A DNA stretch of 64,000 bases from CAWEYO01 sp963813315 (GCA_963813315.1 CAWEYO010000021.1:1-64000), one strand, 5' to 3'; shown: positions 25,980 to 35,534, numbered from the stretch's first letter. Notes: generated by a model from the letters alone, not told the origin. Numbers and translations are program-made.

Positions 25980-28163
25980 TTATGGCCCCGCGCTGCCCAA
26001 CAACCCATCCACCAGCCGCTCGGCGGCCTCCGGAATGACCGTGCCGGGCGGGAAGATCTCGCTGGCACCGGCCGCCAGCACATTCTGATAGTCCTGCGGC
26101 GGGATGACGCCGCCAGCGACGATGACGATTTCCTCGCGGCCAAGCTTCTTCAGTGCGTCCTTGAGTTCCGGGATAAGCGTCAGATGGCCTGCCGCGAGTG
26201 ACGAGGCGCCAATGATGTGAACGTCGTGGTCGACAGCGACCTGTGCAATCTCTTCGGGCGTCTGAAACATAGCGCCGACCGTCACGTCGAAGCCCAGATC
26301 GGCGAAGGCGGTGGCGACCACTTTCTGACCGCGGTCATGGCCATCTTGTCCCATCTTGGCAACGAGTATTCGTGGCCTTGCGCCGGTCTTTCTTTCGAAG
26401 GCGCCGATTTTCTGCTGAACGCGTTCGACGACCGGATTGTCCCCGATCTCCTTGCGGTAGACCCCGGAGATTGTGCGCACCTCGGCCACGTGGCGGCCGA
26501 ACGCCTTCTCGAGAGCGAGCGAAATCTCGCCAACCGTCGCGTTGGCGCGGGCAGCGCGGATTGCAAACTCAAGCAGGTTGCCGTCACCTTCGGCCGCGCG
26601 CGTCAGGGCGTCCAGCGAACTTTCCACCGCTCCGACATCGCGCGTGCCTTTCAGTCGCTGCAATTTGGAAAGCTGGCGAGCACGGACCTCGGCATTGTCG
26701 ACCTTCAATACATCGACCTCGATATCCCGTTCCGGCCGGAACGCGTTGACGCCGATCATCTGCTGGTCGCCGGAATCGATGCGCGCCTGGGTGCGGGCTG
26801 CCGCTTCCTCGATACGCATCTTGGGAACGCCCTTTTCAATAGCCGCCGCCATTCCGCCAAGGCCTTCGACTTCCTCGATATGCTGCAGCGCCCGCGTTGC
26901 GAGATCGTGGGTCAGCCTTTCCACGAACACCGAACCACCCCAAGGATCGATGATGCGGGTCGTTCCGGATTCCTTCTGCAGGATGAGCTGGGTGTTGCGC
27001 GCGATGCGTGCGGAATGGTCGGTCGGCAGCGCCAATGCCTCGTCGAACGAATTGGTGTGCAACGACTGCGTATGGCCCTGTGTTGCTGCCATCGCCTCGA
27101 TCATCGTGCGGATGATGTTGTTGTACGGATCCTGCGCCGTGAGCGACCAACCGGAGGTCTGGCAATGCGCCCTGAGCAACAGTGAGCGCGGGTCCTTCGG
27201 CGCGAAGTTCTTCTGGAGGAGTGCCGCCCAGAGCAGGCGCCCCGCCCTAAGCTTGGCGACTTCCATGAAGAAATTCATCCCCGCGTTCCAGAAGAAGGAA
27301 AGCCGGGGAGCAAACTTGTCGATGTCTAGGCCGGCGGCAATGCCGGCGCGCGCATATTCTATCCCGTCCGCGATCGTGTAGGCCAGTTCCAGGTCGAGCG
27401 TCGCGCCGGCTTCCTGGATGTGGTACCCCGAAATCGAGATCGAGTTGAACTTCGGCATGTGCCGGGAAGTATAGCTGATGATGTCGGAGGTGATCCGCAT
27501 CGAGGGCCTGGGCGGATAGATGTAAGTATTCCGCACCATGAACTCTTTCAGGATGTCGTTCTGGATCGTTCCCGCGAGGTCCTTCTGGGCAACACCCTGT
27601 TCTTCTCCGGCAACGACGTAGAGCGCCAGGATCGGCAGGACAGCGCCGTTCATCGTCATCGAGACAGTCATTTCGCCGAGCGGGATCCTGTCGAAGAGCT
27701 GACGCATGTCGAGGATGGAATTGATCGCTACGCCGGCCATGCCTACATCGCCTGTGACGCGTGGATGATCGCTGTCATAGCCGCGGTGAGTGGCGAGATC
27801 GAAAGCGACCGACAGCCCTTTCTGACCTGCTGCGAGGTTGCGGCGGTAGAAGGCGTTGGATTCCTCTGCTGTTGAGAAACCGGCATACTGGCGGATGGTC
27901 CAAGGCTGCTGAACATACATCGTAGGGTAAGGGCCGCGGATGAAGGGGGGCGCACCCGGATACGTATCGAGGAACGGCAGGTCCTTGAGATCGCCTTGGC
28001 TGTAGATTCGCTTGACGCGAATTCCTTCCGGCGTCACCCAATCGCCGGCACGCATTTTCGCTTCCCGGGCCTTCGGTTGGGACCAGGCTAGCGTCGTGAA
28101 GTCAGGAATTATGCATGGCCTTCTATCGATTGATCGATCCTGATAGCGCGCAAGCGCTCGCAA
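25980..28163 (-). CDS. mutB: Methylmalonyl-CoA mutase, large (B12-binding) subunit
   Basis: About 705-727 residues; catalyses reversible rearrangement of methylmalonyl-CoA to succinyl-CoA with adenosylcobalamin in propionate and odd-chain metabolism. Visible: RGPYPTMYVQQPWTIRQYAG (substrate barrel), SISGYHIQEAGAT, and the cobalamin domain with MGQDGHDRGQKV (axial His), GASSLAAGHLTL and GGVIPPQDY. The start is unclear: homology seems to begin at IPDFTTLAW (about 28107), but the in-frame starts are TTG 28163 and ATG 28055. An ATG at 28116 (GCCATGCATAATTCC) would give MHIPDF if one A were removed. The gene overlaps mutA. Confidence 0.9.
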   Translation of the reverse strand: MRALARYQDRSIDRRPCIIPDFTTLAWSQPKAREAKMRAGDWVTPEGIRVKRIYSQGDLKDLPFLDTYPGAPPFIRGPYPTMYVQQPWTIRQYAGFSTAEESNAFYRRNLAAGQKGLSVAFDLATHRGYDSDHPRVTGDVGMAGVAINSILDMRQLFDRIPLGEMTVSMTMNGAVLPILALYVVAGEEQGVAQKDLAGTIQNDILKEFMVRNTYIYPPRPSMRITSDIISYTSRHMPKFNSISISGYHIQEAGATLDLELAYTIADGIEYARAGIAAGLDIDKFAPRLSFFWNAGMNFFMEVAKLRAGRLLWAALLQKNFAPKDPRSLLLRAHCQTSGWSLTAQDPYNNIIRTMIEAMAATQGHTQSLHTNSFDEALALPTDHSARIARNTQLILQKESGTTRIIDPWGGSVFVERLTHDLATRALQHIEEVEGLGGMAAAIEKGVPKMRIEEAAARTQARIDSGDQQMIGVNAFRPERDIEVDVLKVDNAEVRARQLSKLQRLKGTRDVGAVESSLDALTRAAEGDGNLLEFAIRAARANATVGEISLALEKAFGRHVAEVRTISGVYRKEIGDNPVVERVQQKIGAFERKTGARPRILVAKMGQDGHDRGQKVVATAFADLGFDVTVGAMFQTPEEIAQVAVDHDVHIIGASSLAAGHLTLIPELKDALKKLGREEIVIVAGGVIPPQDYQNVLAAGASEIFPPGTVIPEAAERLVDGLLGSAGP

Positions 28164-29554
28164 GAGGCAACGCCTTCTTCCGCGACAACACGCGGCTCGG
28201 CCTGCAGCGTCGCTACGGGTCGCTCCGCTTTGAGCGGATAGAGCGTCGTGCCCACCAATGTGCGCTTGCCTTTGCGATAGCCCTCGGCGCGAGTGCTGCG
28301 CGCAACAGCTATGCGCGCCTGCAGCTTGCCTTGGGCGAGTGACTTCAGAACGCCCCCTTCCTTTTCAATCCGCTGGAATTCGCTCCACGCCGCTTCGCAC
28401 AGCGTATCGGTAAGAGCCTCGATGCTGCCCGACCCGGCGGCGGGATCGGCGACAAAATCAATGTGGCTCTCGCCCGCGATGACCAACAGGGTATTGCGCG
28501 CCACCCGGCGCGCGAACTGATCGGGAAGACCGTGTGCAATAGTGTAAGGCAGGATCGATATCGAATCCGCGCCGCCGGCTGCTGCCGCAAAGCCGGCAAT
28601 GGTGGTGCGCAGAATGTTGGTCTCGGGATCGCTCTTCGTCATCATTCTGTAAGACGTTTCCGCATGGATGATGGCGACCGACGGGGCGATAGAGCACACC
28701 TCCTGCGCCTTTGCCCAAAGTTTTCGCATGGCGCGAACCTTGGCGAGCGAAAGAAACTGGTCCTGATCGACGCTCAGCGAAAAGCCGATATGCGGCGCCG
28801 CATAGATCAGCGGCTGGCGTGCTTCCTCGAACATCCTCAGATGCGACACGGCGGACGCGAGCATGACGCCAAGTTCCTGCGCTTCGGTGGCGCCCGCATT
28901 GTGAAACACCCGGCCATCTGCCTCGAGCAGAACGCCGGGAACGCCGAGCCCGAAGAAATGCGCAAGCGATTGCGGCATCGAAGCCTGCAACGCTTCGATC
29001 GACATGCGCAGGCGGCCGGTTCCGGCAAATACCGCCGCCGGGTCGATCCCGAACGAAAGATGAAGCCTGGACGGGTCCGCCCGCCGCGCGGTCAGCAGGT
29101 CTACCAGCCAGTCAACGGTGAGGCGGCTCTGGGGATGGGCGTCGATGCGGAGATAAGTCTGGTCGAGCGCAATACCTTCGAGCGTCTTCGAAAGGGCCTC
29201 GAAGCTTGCCGGAAGGCCATATCCAAAGGCATTCGGGGCGCCTTCGAAAACAAGCGTAAGGCCGGTTGCCCCATGAGCGATCTCATCCCTGGCCTGGCTG
29301 TTGGCTCGCACCGGATCGGGATCATCGAGCCGCTGCGCGATTGCCCAGCGCACGCCTGGATCGGCGCGTAGCACCGGCCGCGCCCCTGCAGATCTCTCCT
29401 GGAGCGGCTCAATGCGCAGGCCGTCGTCGGTGTACGACACCAATGCTTCGTCGAAACTGGCGCCGGCCAGCGCTTTTTCGGAGAGCGCGCGCCAGCGGCT
29501 GCGATCGAACGGTGGGAAGACTGCCTCCTTGAATACCGCGCCCGCGTCCATCAT
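28109..29554 (-). CDS. mutA: Methylmalonyl-CoA mutase, small subunit
   Basis: A 481-residue partner of the large subunit with a barrel related to MutB but no DGHDRG cobalamin motif, as normal for the small chain. Visible: SYRMMTKSDPETNILRTTIA, ISILPYTIAHGLPDQFARRV and NTLLVIAGESHID. The two ATGs at 29554 and 29551 follow GAGGAGG; the second has better spacing. The frame extends to 29665 without recognisable sequence. It ends at TAA 28109, touching the region where mutB begins. Confidence 0.9.
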   Translation of the reverse strand: MMDAGAVFKEAVFPPFDRSRWRALSEKALAGASFDEALVSYTDDGLRIEPLQERSAGARPVLRADPGVRWAIAQRLDDPDPVRANSQARDEIAHGATGLTLVFEGAPNAFGYGLPASFEALSKTLEGIALDQTYLRIDAHPQSRLTVDWLVDLLTARRADPSRLHLSFGIDPAAVFAGTGRLRMSIEALQASMPQSLAHFFGLGVPGVLLEADGRVFHNAGATEAQELGVMLASAVSHLRMFEEARQPLIYAAPHIGFSLSVDQDQFLSLAKVRAMRKLWAKAQEVCSIAPSVAIIHAETSYRMMTKSDPETNILRTTIAGFAAAAGGADSISILPYTIAHGLPDQFARRVARNTLLVIAGESHIDFVADPAAGSGSIEALTDTLCEAAWSEFQRIEKEGGVLKSLAQGKLQARIAVARSTRAEGYRKGKRTLVGTTLYPLKAERPVATLQAEPRVVAEEGVASCERLRAIRIDQSIEGHA

Positions 29555-29753
29555 TCCTCCTCGAAACCGGGCGCTTTCGTGCGGAGCGCGAAAAACGTCC
29601 AGCTTCCGATTGCCAAAGGACTGCGGCAACTGCAACCCCTGGCGGCCAATTTCCTGACGCGCCATTGTCGCATTGCCACGCTCTGACTATACCAGTCCCG
29701 GCAGTATTTTGCGCACGATATCAGATAGTCCCCCGTGTCGGAGATTTGAGCCC

Positions 29754-31313
29754 ATGGCAGACGAAAGCAGCATCTTCATCGGCGCCAGCCGAAGGCCCGA
29801 CGACACCTATCAGAAGCGCGAAGAGATGCTGCTGAAATACGGCAACCGTCACGGCCTGATCACCGGGGCCACGGGTACCGGCAAGACAGTCTCGCTGCAG
29901 ATACTGGCGGAGGGATTCTCCAACGCCGGCGTGCCGGTTTTCGCAGCCGACATCAAGGGCGACCTTTCGGGCATGGCGGCACCCGGTGAAGCCAAGGATT
30001 TCTTGATCAAACGCGCCGAACAGGTGAAGCTCGAACCATACGATTTCCAGGCGTTTCCGGTCATTTTTTGGGATTTGTTCGGGGAAAAGGGCCATCCGAT
30101 CCGCGCGACCGTATCCGAAATGGGGCCGCTGCTCCTTTCGCGCCTCATGAACCTGACCGAAGCGCAGGAAGGCGTCATGAACATCGCCTTCAAGATCGCC
30201 GACGAGGAGGGGCTGCTGCTTCTCGATCTCAAGGACCTGCAATCCCTGCTCGCCAATATCGCCGATCGGGCCGACGAGATTTCCGCCCGCTACGGCAACG
30301 TCACGAAGCCCTCGGTCGGCGCGATCCAGCGCACGCTGCTCGTGCTTGAACAGCAGGGCGGTAGTTTCTTCTTCGGCGAGCCCGCACTGAAGATTTCCGA
30401 TCTGATGCGCACCACGCGCGACGGTCGCGGCGCGGTCAGCATTCTTGCGGCAGAGAAACTGATGATGAATCCCCGCCTCTACGCGACCTTCCTTTTGTGG
30501 CTGATGTCCGAGCTCTTCGAGCAACTGCCGGAGGTGGGCGATCCGGAGCGGCCGAAACTGGTCTTCTTCTTCGACGAGGCGCATCTGCTCTTCAATGATG
30601 CACCGAGGGCGCTGGTCGATCGGGTCGAGCAGGTCGTGCGCCTGATCCGCTCCAAGGGCGTGGGTGTTTATTTTGTTACGCAGAACCCGCTCGACGTACC
30701 GGAAACCGTGCTTGCCCAGCTTGGCAACCGTGTTCAGCATGCGCTGCGGGCCTATACGCCGCGCGAGCAGAAGGCTGTGAGGACAGCGGCCGATACGTTC
30801 CGGTCCAATCCAGATTTCGATTGCGCCGACGCGATCACCGGCCTGGGGACGGGCGAGGCGCTGGTCTCCACGCTCGAGGAAAAGGGCGCGCCGTCGGTCG
30901 TCCAGCGTACGCTGGTCCGGCCGCCATGTTCGCGGGTTGGCCCGGTTACGGATGCAGAGCGCAACAGGATCATCGGCGAGAGCCCCGTCGCCGGCCAGTA
31001 TGACGACACCGTGGATCGGGAATCCGCTTTCGAGACCCTCCAGAAACGCGCGGCGGGCGCTGCGGATGCCGAGGAGGAGGCCAGCCGGCGCGAACAACAG
31101 GACAGCAGCCGAACGCGATGGACAATCCCCGGATTTGGCGATGACGGATCCGGCGATGACCGATACGAACGCCCAACACCGGGCCGGCCGCGTGCCTCGG
31201 GCCGCCAGACCGTTGCCGAAGCGGCGATCAAGTCGGTGGTTCGGTCGGTCGGAACGTCGCTCGGGCGCGCCCTCGTGCGCGGAATATTGGGGAGCCTGAA
31301 GAAGGGTTTTTAA
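29754..31313 (+). CDS. DUF853/HerA-like ATPase
   Basis: A 519-residue P-loop ATPase of the DUF853 (YjgR) group related to HerA/FtsK. Walker A GATGTGKTVS near residue 38, Walker B LVFFFDEAHLLF, then VYFVTQNPLDVPETVLAQLG and NRVQHALRAYTP. The last 90 residues are charged and disordered-looking with an amphipathic end (VRSVGTSLGRALVRGILGSL). The family is widespread but without settled function. ATG 29754 is preferred; the upstream extension lacks homologous features. Divergent from mutA by 200 bases. Confidence 0.88.
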   Translation: MADESSIFIGASRRPDDTYQKREEMLLKYGNRHGLITGATGTGKTVSLQILAEGFSNAGVPVFAADIKGDLSGMAAPGEAKDFLIKRAEQVKLEPYDFQAFPVIFWDLFGEKGHPIRATVSEMGPLLLSRLMNLTEAQEGVMNIAFKIADEEGLLLLDLKDLQSLLANIADRADEISARYGNVTKPSVGAIQRTLLVLEQQGGSFFFGEPALKISDLMRTTRDGRGAVSILAAEKLMMNPRLYATFLLWLMSELFEQLPEVGDPERPKLVFFFDEAHLLFNDAPRALVDRVEQVVRLIRSKGVGVYFVTQNPLDVPETVLAQLGNRVQHALRAYTPREQKAVRTAADTFRSNPDFDCADAITGLGTGEALVSTLEEKGAPSVVQRTLVRPPCSRVGPVTDAERNRIIGESPVAGQYDDTVDRESAFETLQKRAAGAADAEEEASRREQQDSSRTRWTIPGFGDDGSGDDRYERPTPGRPRASGRQTVAEAAIKSVVRSVGTSLGRALVRGILGSLKKGF

Positions 31314-31359
31314 GCACACCGCGCGATGGTTCTTCCGGAGTCGTCACCGCGCTCTAACC

Positions 31360-31416
31360 CTTTGATTTTCGCATGATCTTATCCGAAAACCGCTACGCTT
31401 TTCGGGATCTTGCTCT
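31360..31416. repeat. Rhizobial palindromic repeat
   Basis: TTTGATTTTCGCATGATCTT followed by ATCCGAAAACCGCTACGC and TTTTCGGGATCTTGCTCTA; nearly identical to 32315-32374 and related to 54205-54262. Common palindromic element of Mesorhizobium-type genomes. It abuts the element at 31417. Confidence 0.8.
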
Positions 31417-31560
31417 AGGGTGTGTCGAGATTCAGGTCAGGCCGAGGCGAAAATGGCGGTTTTGAGGACCGGCACGCAGCGTACGTTCGTGTACGTGAGT
31501 ACCGAAAGCGCAGAAGACCGCTATTTGCAGACCGACATCACCTGAATCTCAACACACCCT
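31417..31560. repeat. MITE-like 144-bp element, copy 1
   Basis: Bounded by inverted repeats AGGGTGTGTCGAGATTCAGG and its complement CCTGAATCTCAACACACCCT (one mismatch). The inside, about 100 bp with GGCGAAAATGGCGG and GTACGT segments, is found again in inverted orientation at 54634-54772. No coding capacity. Sits between the convergent DUF853 and glycosyltransferase genes. Confidence 0.85.
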
Positions 31561-31572
31561 GGAAGGTAGAGG

Positions 31573-32274
31573 TCAGAGCCGCAGGGCCTTGGCGATCTTT
31601 GTTCTGACATAGGCGGCAGTCCAGCGCTCTTTCCAGGACCCTGAGCCAAGGTGCATGCCGAAGGTCACACCGGAGTTGAGCAGGATTTTCCGTTCCAGAG
31701 AACTATGCAGGCGGGTCGGACTGAAGACTGGTTTGGGAGTGACGATGACGCCCTCGTAGCGGTCACGGTTGGCAAAGAACACCCGGCTGAGAATACCAGG
31801 ACCGGTAGCATCGGTCACGTTATGGCAGGCGGAGACGCGGGGGGGATTTTGTGCGAAATGCGCGATGACGTCCTGCCAAAACGGGTGGCCGGGTCGAGAC
31901 GCAATAATGTAGTTCGCTACCTGATCCAGAGAATCGCCGTAACTTATTGAAAACTCATATGAAAGAATTAATTCCGAGTCACCGTAGTGGTACGGGCGCA
32001 GGAATTCGTAGTCGAGGTCACAGTAAAGACCGCCGAGATCGTGCATCAGCACGTACCGGAACACGTCGGCACGCATGATGTTCTTTTCGAGGTCGCGGTA
32101 GACCGGGAAAAGTTCAGGCTGATGCTGACGGACGTGCTCATCCATTTCCGCATCGGTCCATAGTCTGTATGCCCAGCCTTGGTGGTAACGCCGAACGCTG
32201 TCGACGGCGCTTTGCCAGCGGACGGGGACCGTTTGGGATTTCCAAGTCTGATGAATGATTTGCGGGATTCGCAT
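31573..32274 (-). CDS. Glycosyltransferase with DXD sugar-binding region (OCH1-like)
   Basis: A 233-residue GT of the Gly_transf_sug/OCH1-like type. It opens with MRIPQIIHQTWKS, has RADVFRYVLMHDLGGLYCDL with the DLD metal-binding triad, and continues with LSYEFSISYGD and NVTDATGPGIL. It should transfer a hexose from a nucleotide sugar to a glycan or lipid; no transmembrane helix is visible. ATG 32274 fits the family N-terminus. It stands alone between repeats, so its glycan is unknown. Confidence 0.82.
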   Translation of the reverse strand: MRIPQIIHQTWKSQTVPVRWQSAVDSVRRYHQGWAYRLWTDAEMDEHVRQHQPELFPVYRDLEKNIMRADVFRYVLMHDLGGLYCDLDYEFLRPYHYGDSELILSYEFSISYGDSLDQVANYIIASRPGHPFWQDVIAHFAQNPPRVSACHNVTDATGPGILSRVFFANRDRYEGVIVTPKPVFSPTRLHSSLERKILLNSGVTFGMHLGSGSWKERWTAAYVRTKIAKALRL

Positions 32275-32314
32275 AAACTTTTCTCTGATCGCACCTAGCG
32301 CACGATGATTCTCT

Positions 32315-32374
32315 CTTTGATTTTGGCATGATCTTTTCCGAAAACCGCTACGCACTTTTCGGGATCATGCTCTA
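32315..32374. repeat. Rhizobial palindromic repeat
   Basis: TTTGATTTTGGCATGATCTT, then TTCCGAAAACCGCTACGCAC and TTTTCGGGATCATGCTCTA; arms CATGATC and GATCATG make a long stem. Lies in the divergent gap between the glycosyltransferase and DUF1428 genes. Confidence 0.8.
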
Positions 32375-32440
32375 GGCGGCGGAACTCCGCTGCGCCTCAT
32401 TCGTTACGCTTGCTTGCCCAGCACGCGAAAGGAGCCTGCA

Positions 32441-32797
32441 ATGACCTATGTTGATGGTTTCGTGGTTGCCGTGCCGATCGACAAGATCGAGGACTACAAG
32501 AAAGCCGCGCAGACGGCCGCCGAAGTATGGAAGGAGCACGGCGCGCTTTCCGTGGTCGAGTGCCTTGCCGACGACGTACCCTACGGCGAACTCACCTCCT
32601 TCCCTCGCGCGGTCCAGCAGAAGGACGGCGAGACGGTCGTCTTTTCGTGGATCACGTATGACTCACGCGAAGCGCGCGATGAGATCAATAAGAAGGTCAT
32701 GGCCGACCCACGGCTCAAAATGGACGATCCTTCCTCGATGCCCTTCGACGGCAAGAGGATGATCTATGGTGGGTTCAGGACAATGCTCGAACGCTAG
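32441..32797 (+). CDS. DUF1428 family protein (YbaA-like)
   Basis: A 118-residue protein covering the whole DUF1428 fold (a ferredoxin-like alpha/beta barrel related to dimeric monooxygenase-like domains): MTYVDGFVVAVPIDKIEDYK, GALSVVECLADDVPYG, FSWITYDSREARDE, MPFDGKRMIYGGF. Function unknown; cytoplasmic. AAAGGAG seven bases before ATG 32441. Confidence 0.85.
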   Translation: MTYVDGFVVAVPIDKIEDYKKAAQTAAEVWKEHGALSVVECLADDVPYGELTSFPRAVQQKDGETVVFSWITYDSREARDEINKKVMADPRLKMDDPSSMPFDGKRMIYGGFRTMLER

Positions 32798-32805
32798 CGA
32801 ATCGG

Positions 32806-33537
32806 TCAGTACACGACAACGGGGGTCTGGTTCGGAACACGATTGTAAAGATCGATCACGTCCTGATTGATCATGCGAACGCAGCCCGAGGAAACCGACT
32901 TGCCAATAGTCCACCATTCCGGCGAGCCGTGGATGCGGTAGAGCGTGTCCACACGGTTTTGAAAGATGTAGAGCGCACGGGCCCCAAGCGGGTTTTTAAG
33001 TCCAGGCTCCATGCCGCCAGCCTGGACGCTGTACTTCGCCAGTTCCGGTCGTCTGCCGACCATCTCAGCCGGTACCTTCCATCTTGGCCACTTCTTCTTC
33101 CACTGGATGACCGCGCGCCCGGACCATTCGAAGCCGGCGCGGCCAAGTCCTACTCCATAGCGGATCGCTTCGCCGTAGGGGTGGACGAGATAGAGGTAGT
33201 GGCTTTGTGTATCGACAACGACTGTGCCCGGCGCTTCGCCTGTCGGATCCTGGACGATCCGACGCAGAAACCGCGGGTCGACCTGCTCGACCGGGATAGC
33301 CGGCAGTTCAAAGCCTTCGTCGAAGGTGCCGGCATACACTTGGCCAAAGCTGCCGAGAGGCGGCTCGTAGCCGCCGAGAGGCCGCCCGCCTGGAAAAGGT
33401 TCGCGCACGAAGCCGTCCGGCAGTGTTTCGTAAGGAATGGTGCAGGCCTGGAGAGCAGTCGAGGCCGCCGCCAGTCCTGACAGGGTGAGAAATTGGCGCC
33501 GGCTGACCGCCACAGATGCTGTTTGCTCTTTGGACAT
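32806..33537 (-). CDS. L,D-transpeptidase (YkuD domain), exported lipoprotein-like
   Basis: A 243-residue peptidoglycan cross-linking enzyme. The N-terminus has a twin-arginine-like motif SRRQFLTLSGL followed by a cysteine in LQACTIP, which suggests Tat export and possibly lipid attachment. The YkuD catalytic region is complete: IHGSPEWW, then SVSSGCVRM with the nucleophile Cys. Rhizobial envelopes rely heavily on 3-3 cross-links. ATG 33537 starts the signal; the longer frame upstream is not homologous. Convergent with the DUF1428 gene, 9 bases apart. Confidence 0.88.
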   Translation of the reverse strand: MSKEQTASVAVSRRQFLTLSGLAAASTALQACTIPYETLPDGFVREPFPGGRPLGGYEPPLGSFGQVYAGTFDEGFELPAIPVEQVDPRFLRRIVQDPTGEAPGTVVVDTQSHYLYLVHPYGEAIRYGVGLGRAGFEWSGRAVIQWKKKWPRWKVPAEMVGRRPELAKYSVQAGGMEPGLKNPLGARALYIFQNRVDTLYRIHGSPEWWTIGKSVSSGCVRMINQDVIDLYNRVPNQTPVVVY

Positions 33538-33714
33538 GGGATTCCGCCTGGCGCTGGTCGAACAGCCGAACGCATGAAAAGTCTTCGCGCCGTTCCCCCT
33601 CTGCCCACAACGAAATAGCGGCTCCCAATCTGGTCTCAAGTAGGAAAAAGCGTGGCACGGCAATGGTCGGGACCAACTGTGGCATTTGCGCAACGCCAAA
33701 TGCCATCAGCGGCT

Positions 33715-34374
33715 TCACACCCTAAGCAGTCCTTCCAGCGATGGAAGAATGAGTTCTGGGGGCAGGTCGCCATATTCGTCGGGTTGGTCCGCGCGGTTGA
33801 TCCAGACAGTGCGGAACCCGAACTTCGCGGCGCCCGCAATATCCCAGCGGTTTGAGGACTGGAACGAGACTGCGCTTGGATAGAGCCGCCAGGCGGTTGT
33901 CACCAGATCGTAGACGGAAGGATCGGTCTTGAAGCGCCGAACGGTCTCGACCGAGAAGACTTCGTCCAAAACCTGGTCGAGTGCCGCCGATTTCACGGCT
34001 GCGGCGAGCATGTCGGGAGACCCGTTCGAGAGGATGGCCAACCGGGCTCCGCTGCCCTTCAACGCTTTCAGGACCGCCGGTACCTCCGGATAGCAGTCCA
34101 GATGCCAATAGGCTTCGAGCAACGCGGCGCGCAATGCACGATCCGCGGACGGGACCTTGCTGAAGGCGAAGTCGAGGGCTTGCTCGGTGAGTTGCCAGAA
34201 ATCGACGTGGGCGCCCATCAGGGTACGGACCCAGGAATATTCGAGCTGCTTTGCCCGCCAGATTTCGGAAAAGAGCTGCCCTTCAGGCCCGATATCCCCG
34301 GCATGGCGGCGCACGGCCGCGTGGACGTCGAACAGCGTGCCGTAGGCATCGAAAACATAAGTCGAATAGCGCAT
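33715..34374 (-). CDS. Haloacid dehalogenase, type II (HAD superfamily)
   Basis: A 219-residue HAD hydrolase with L-2-haloacid dehalogenase features: nucleophile Asp in YVFDAYGTLFDV, Arg/Tyr region WRAKQLEYSWVRTLM, SNGSPDML, Lys in RRFKTDPSVYDL and SSNRWDIAGAAKFGF. It would release halide from short 2-haloacids, or hydrolyse another small substrate. Cytoplasmic. It points away from the aminotransferase gene and shares a short promoter region with it. Confidence 0.85.
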   Translation of the reverse strand: MRYSTYVFDAYGTLFDVHAAVRRHAGDIGPEGQLFSEIWRAKQLEYSWVRTLMGAHVDFWQLTEQALDFAFSKVPSADRALRAALLEAYWHLDCYPEVPAVLKALKGSGARLAILSNGSPDMLAAAVKSAALDQVLDEVFSVETVRRFKTDPSVYDLVTTAWRLYPSAVSFQSSNRWDIAGAAKFGFRTVWINRADQPDEYGDLPPELILPSLEGLLRV

Positions 34375-34556
34375 TGAGACCTCGACGTCCGCTCGGTCGG
34401 TTCTCGGGAGGTGGGCATGAGACCGAACAGCAGGACTCTTAAAAGGTAGCGAGGCCCGGTCAAGCGAGCGTGTGCCAGGATTTGCCGGTTGACTTGCCGT
34501 GGAAAGCCTTTTCCATAGCTAGGGAAAAGAACGATCGAACTCGGACGGAACAACCG

Positions 34557-35435
34557 ATGACTTTGGCAGAAGCAGCTCAATCTGCGACATGGACTTTCGT
34601 TAATGGCGATTGGTACGAAGGCAACGTGGCGCTACTCGGGCCGCGCTCTCATGCGATGTGGCTTGGCTCCAGCGTGTTCGATGGCGCACGGTGGTTCGAA
34701 GGGGTGGCGCCGGACCTCGACCGCCATTCGGCGCGCGTGAACGCCTCGGCGATCGCGCTCGGACTGCGCCCGACAATGACGGTTGAGGAGATCGTCGGCC
34801 TGACCTGGGAGGGTCTGAAGAAATTCGACGGCAAGACGGCCGTCTATATTCGTCCCATGTATTGGGCCGAACATGGAGGCTATATGGGCGTGCCGGCCGA
34901 GCCGGCATCGACCCGTTTCTGCCTCTGCCTGTATGAAGCCCCGATGATATCGCCAGCCGGGTTTTCGGTTACGGTTTCGCCATTTCGCCGGCCATCGATC
35001 GAGACCGCGCCGACCAATGCGAAGGCCGGCTGTCTCTATCCCAACAATGGGCGCGCGATCCTCGATGCGAAAATGCGCGGCTTCGATAATGCCCTGGTGC
35101 TCGACATGTTGGGAAATGTAGCCGAAACAGGCACTTCCAACATCTTCCTCGTGAAGGACGGGCATGTGGCGACGCCTGCCGAGAACGGATCGTTTCTCTC
35201 GGGGATCACCCGGTCGCGAACGATTTCCCTGCTTGACGGCTATGGCTTCAGGACGAGCGAACGGACGCTGTCGGTCCGGGATTTCCTCGAGGCGGACGAG
35301 ATATTTTCTACCGGCAACCATTCCAAGATCGTTCCGGTCACGCGGATCGAGGACCGCGACCTGCAGCCGGGACCGGTGGCCAAGCGCGCCCGCGAGCTCT
35401 ATTGGGAATGGGCGCATTCGACTTCTGCCGGGTGA
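34557..35435 (+). CDS. Branched-chain amino acid aminotransferase (class IV)
   Basis: A 292-residue PLP aminotransferase of fold type IV. Features: GSSVFDGARWFEG, a Lys-containing TNAKAGCLYPNNGRAILDA region, NVAETGTSNIFLV, FLSGITRSRTISLL. It interconverts branched-chain amino acids and 2-oxo acids, or a related D-amino acid substrate. ATG 34557 is taken because homologous sequence starts there (WTFVNGDWYEGNVALLG); the extension to 34470 is not conserved-looking. Confidence 0.85.
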   Translation: MTLAEAAQSATWTFVNGDWYEGNVALLGPRSHAMWLGSSVFDGARWFEGVAPDLDRHSARVNASAIALGLRPTMTVEEIVGLTWEGLKKFDGKTAVYIRPMYWAEHGGYMGVPAEPASTRFCLCLYEAPMISPAGFSVTVSPFRRPSIETAPTNAKAGCLYPNNGRAILDAKMRGFDNALVLDMLGNVAETGTSNIFLVKDGHVATPAENGSFLSGITRSRTISLLDGYGFRTSERTLSVRDFLEADEIFSTGNHSKIVPVTRIEDRDLQPGPVAKRARELYWEWAHSTSAG

Positions 35436-35534
35436 TGGAACCGGGAGCTTCATTCCGGGTTGTCGCTGCATGATCCGGCTCTATGTTGTGCGGCGAAGAA
35501 TCACCGGGCCATTTCCAAAATAAGGAGTACGACC

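Noticed and set aside
29721..31319. 532-codon antisense frame opposite the DUF853 ATPase
   Set aside because: It mirrors the real gene exactly, lacks any domain and has His/Arg/Gln-rich composition typical of shadow frames in GC-rich DNA.
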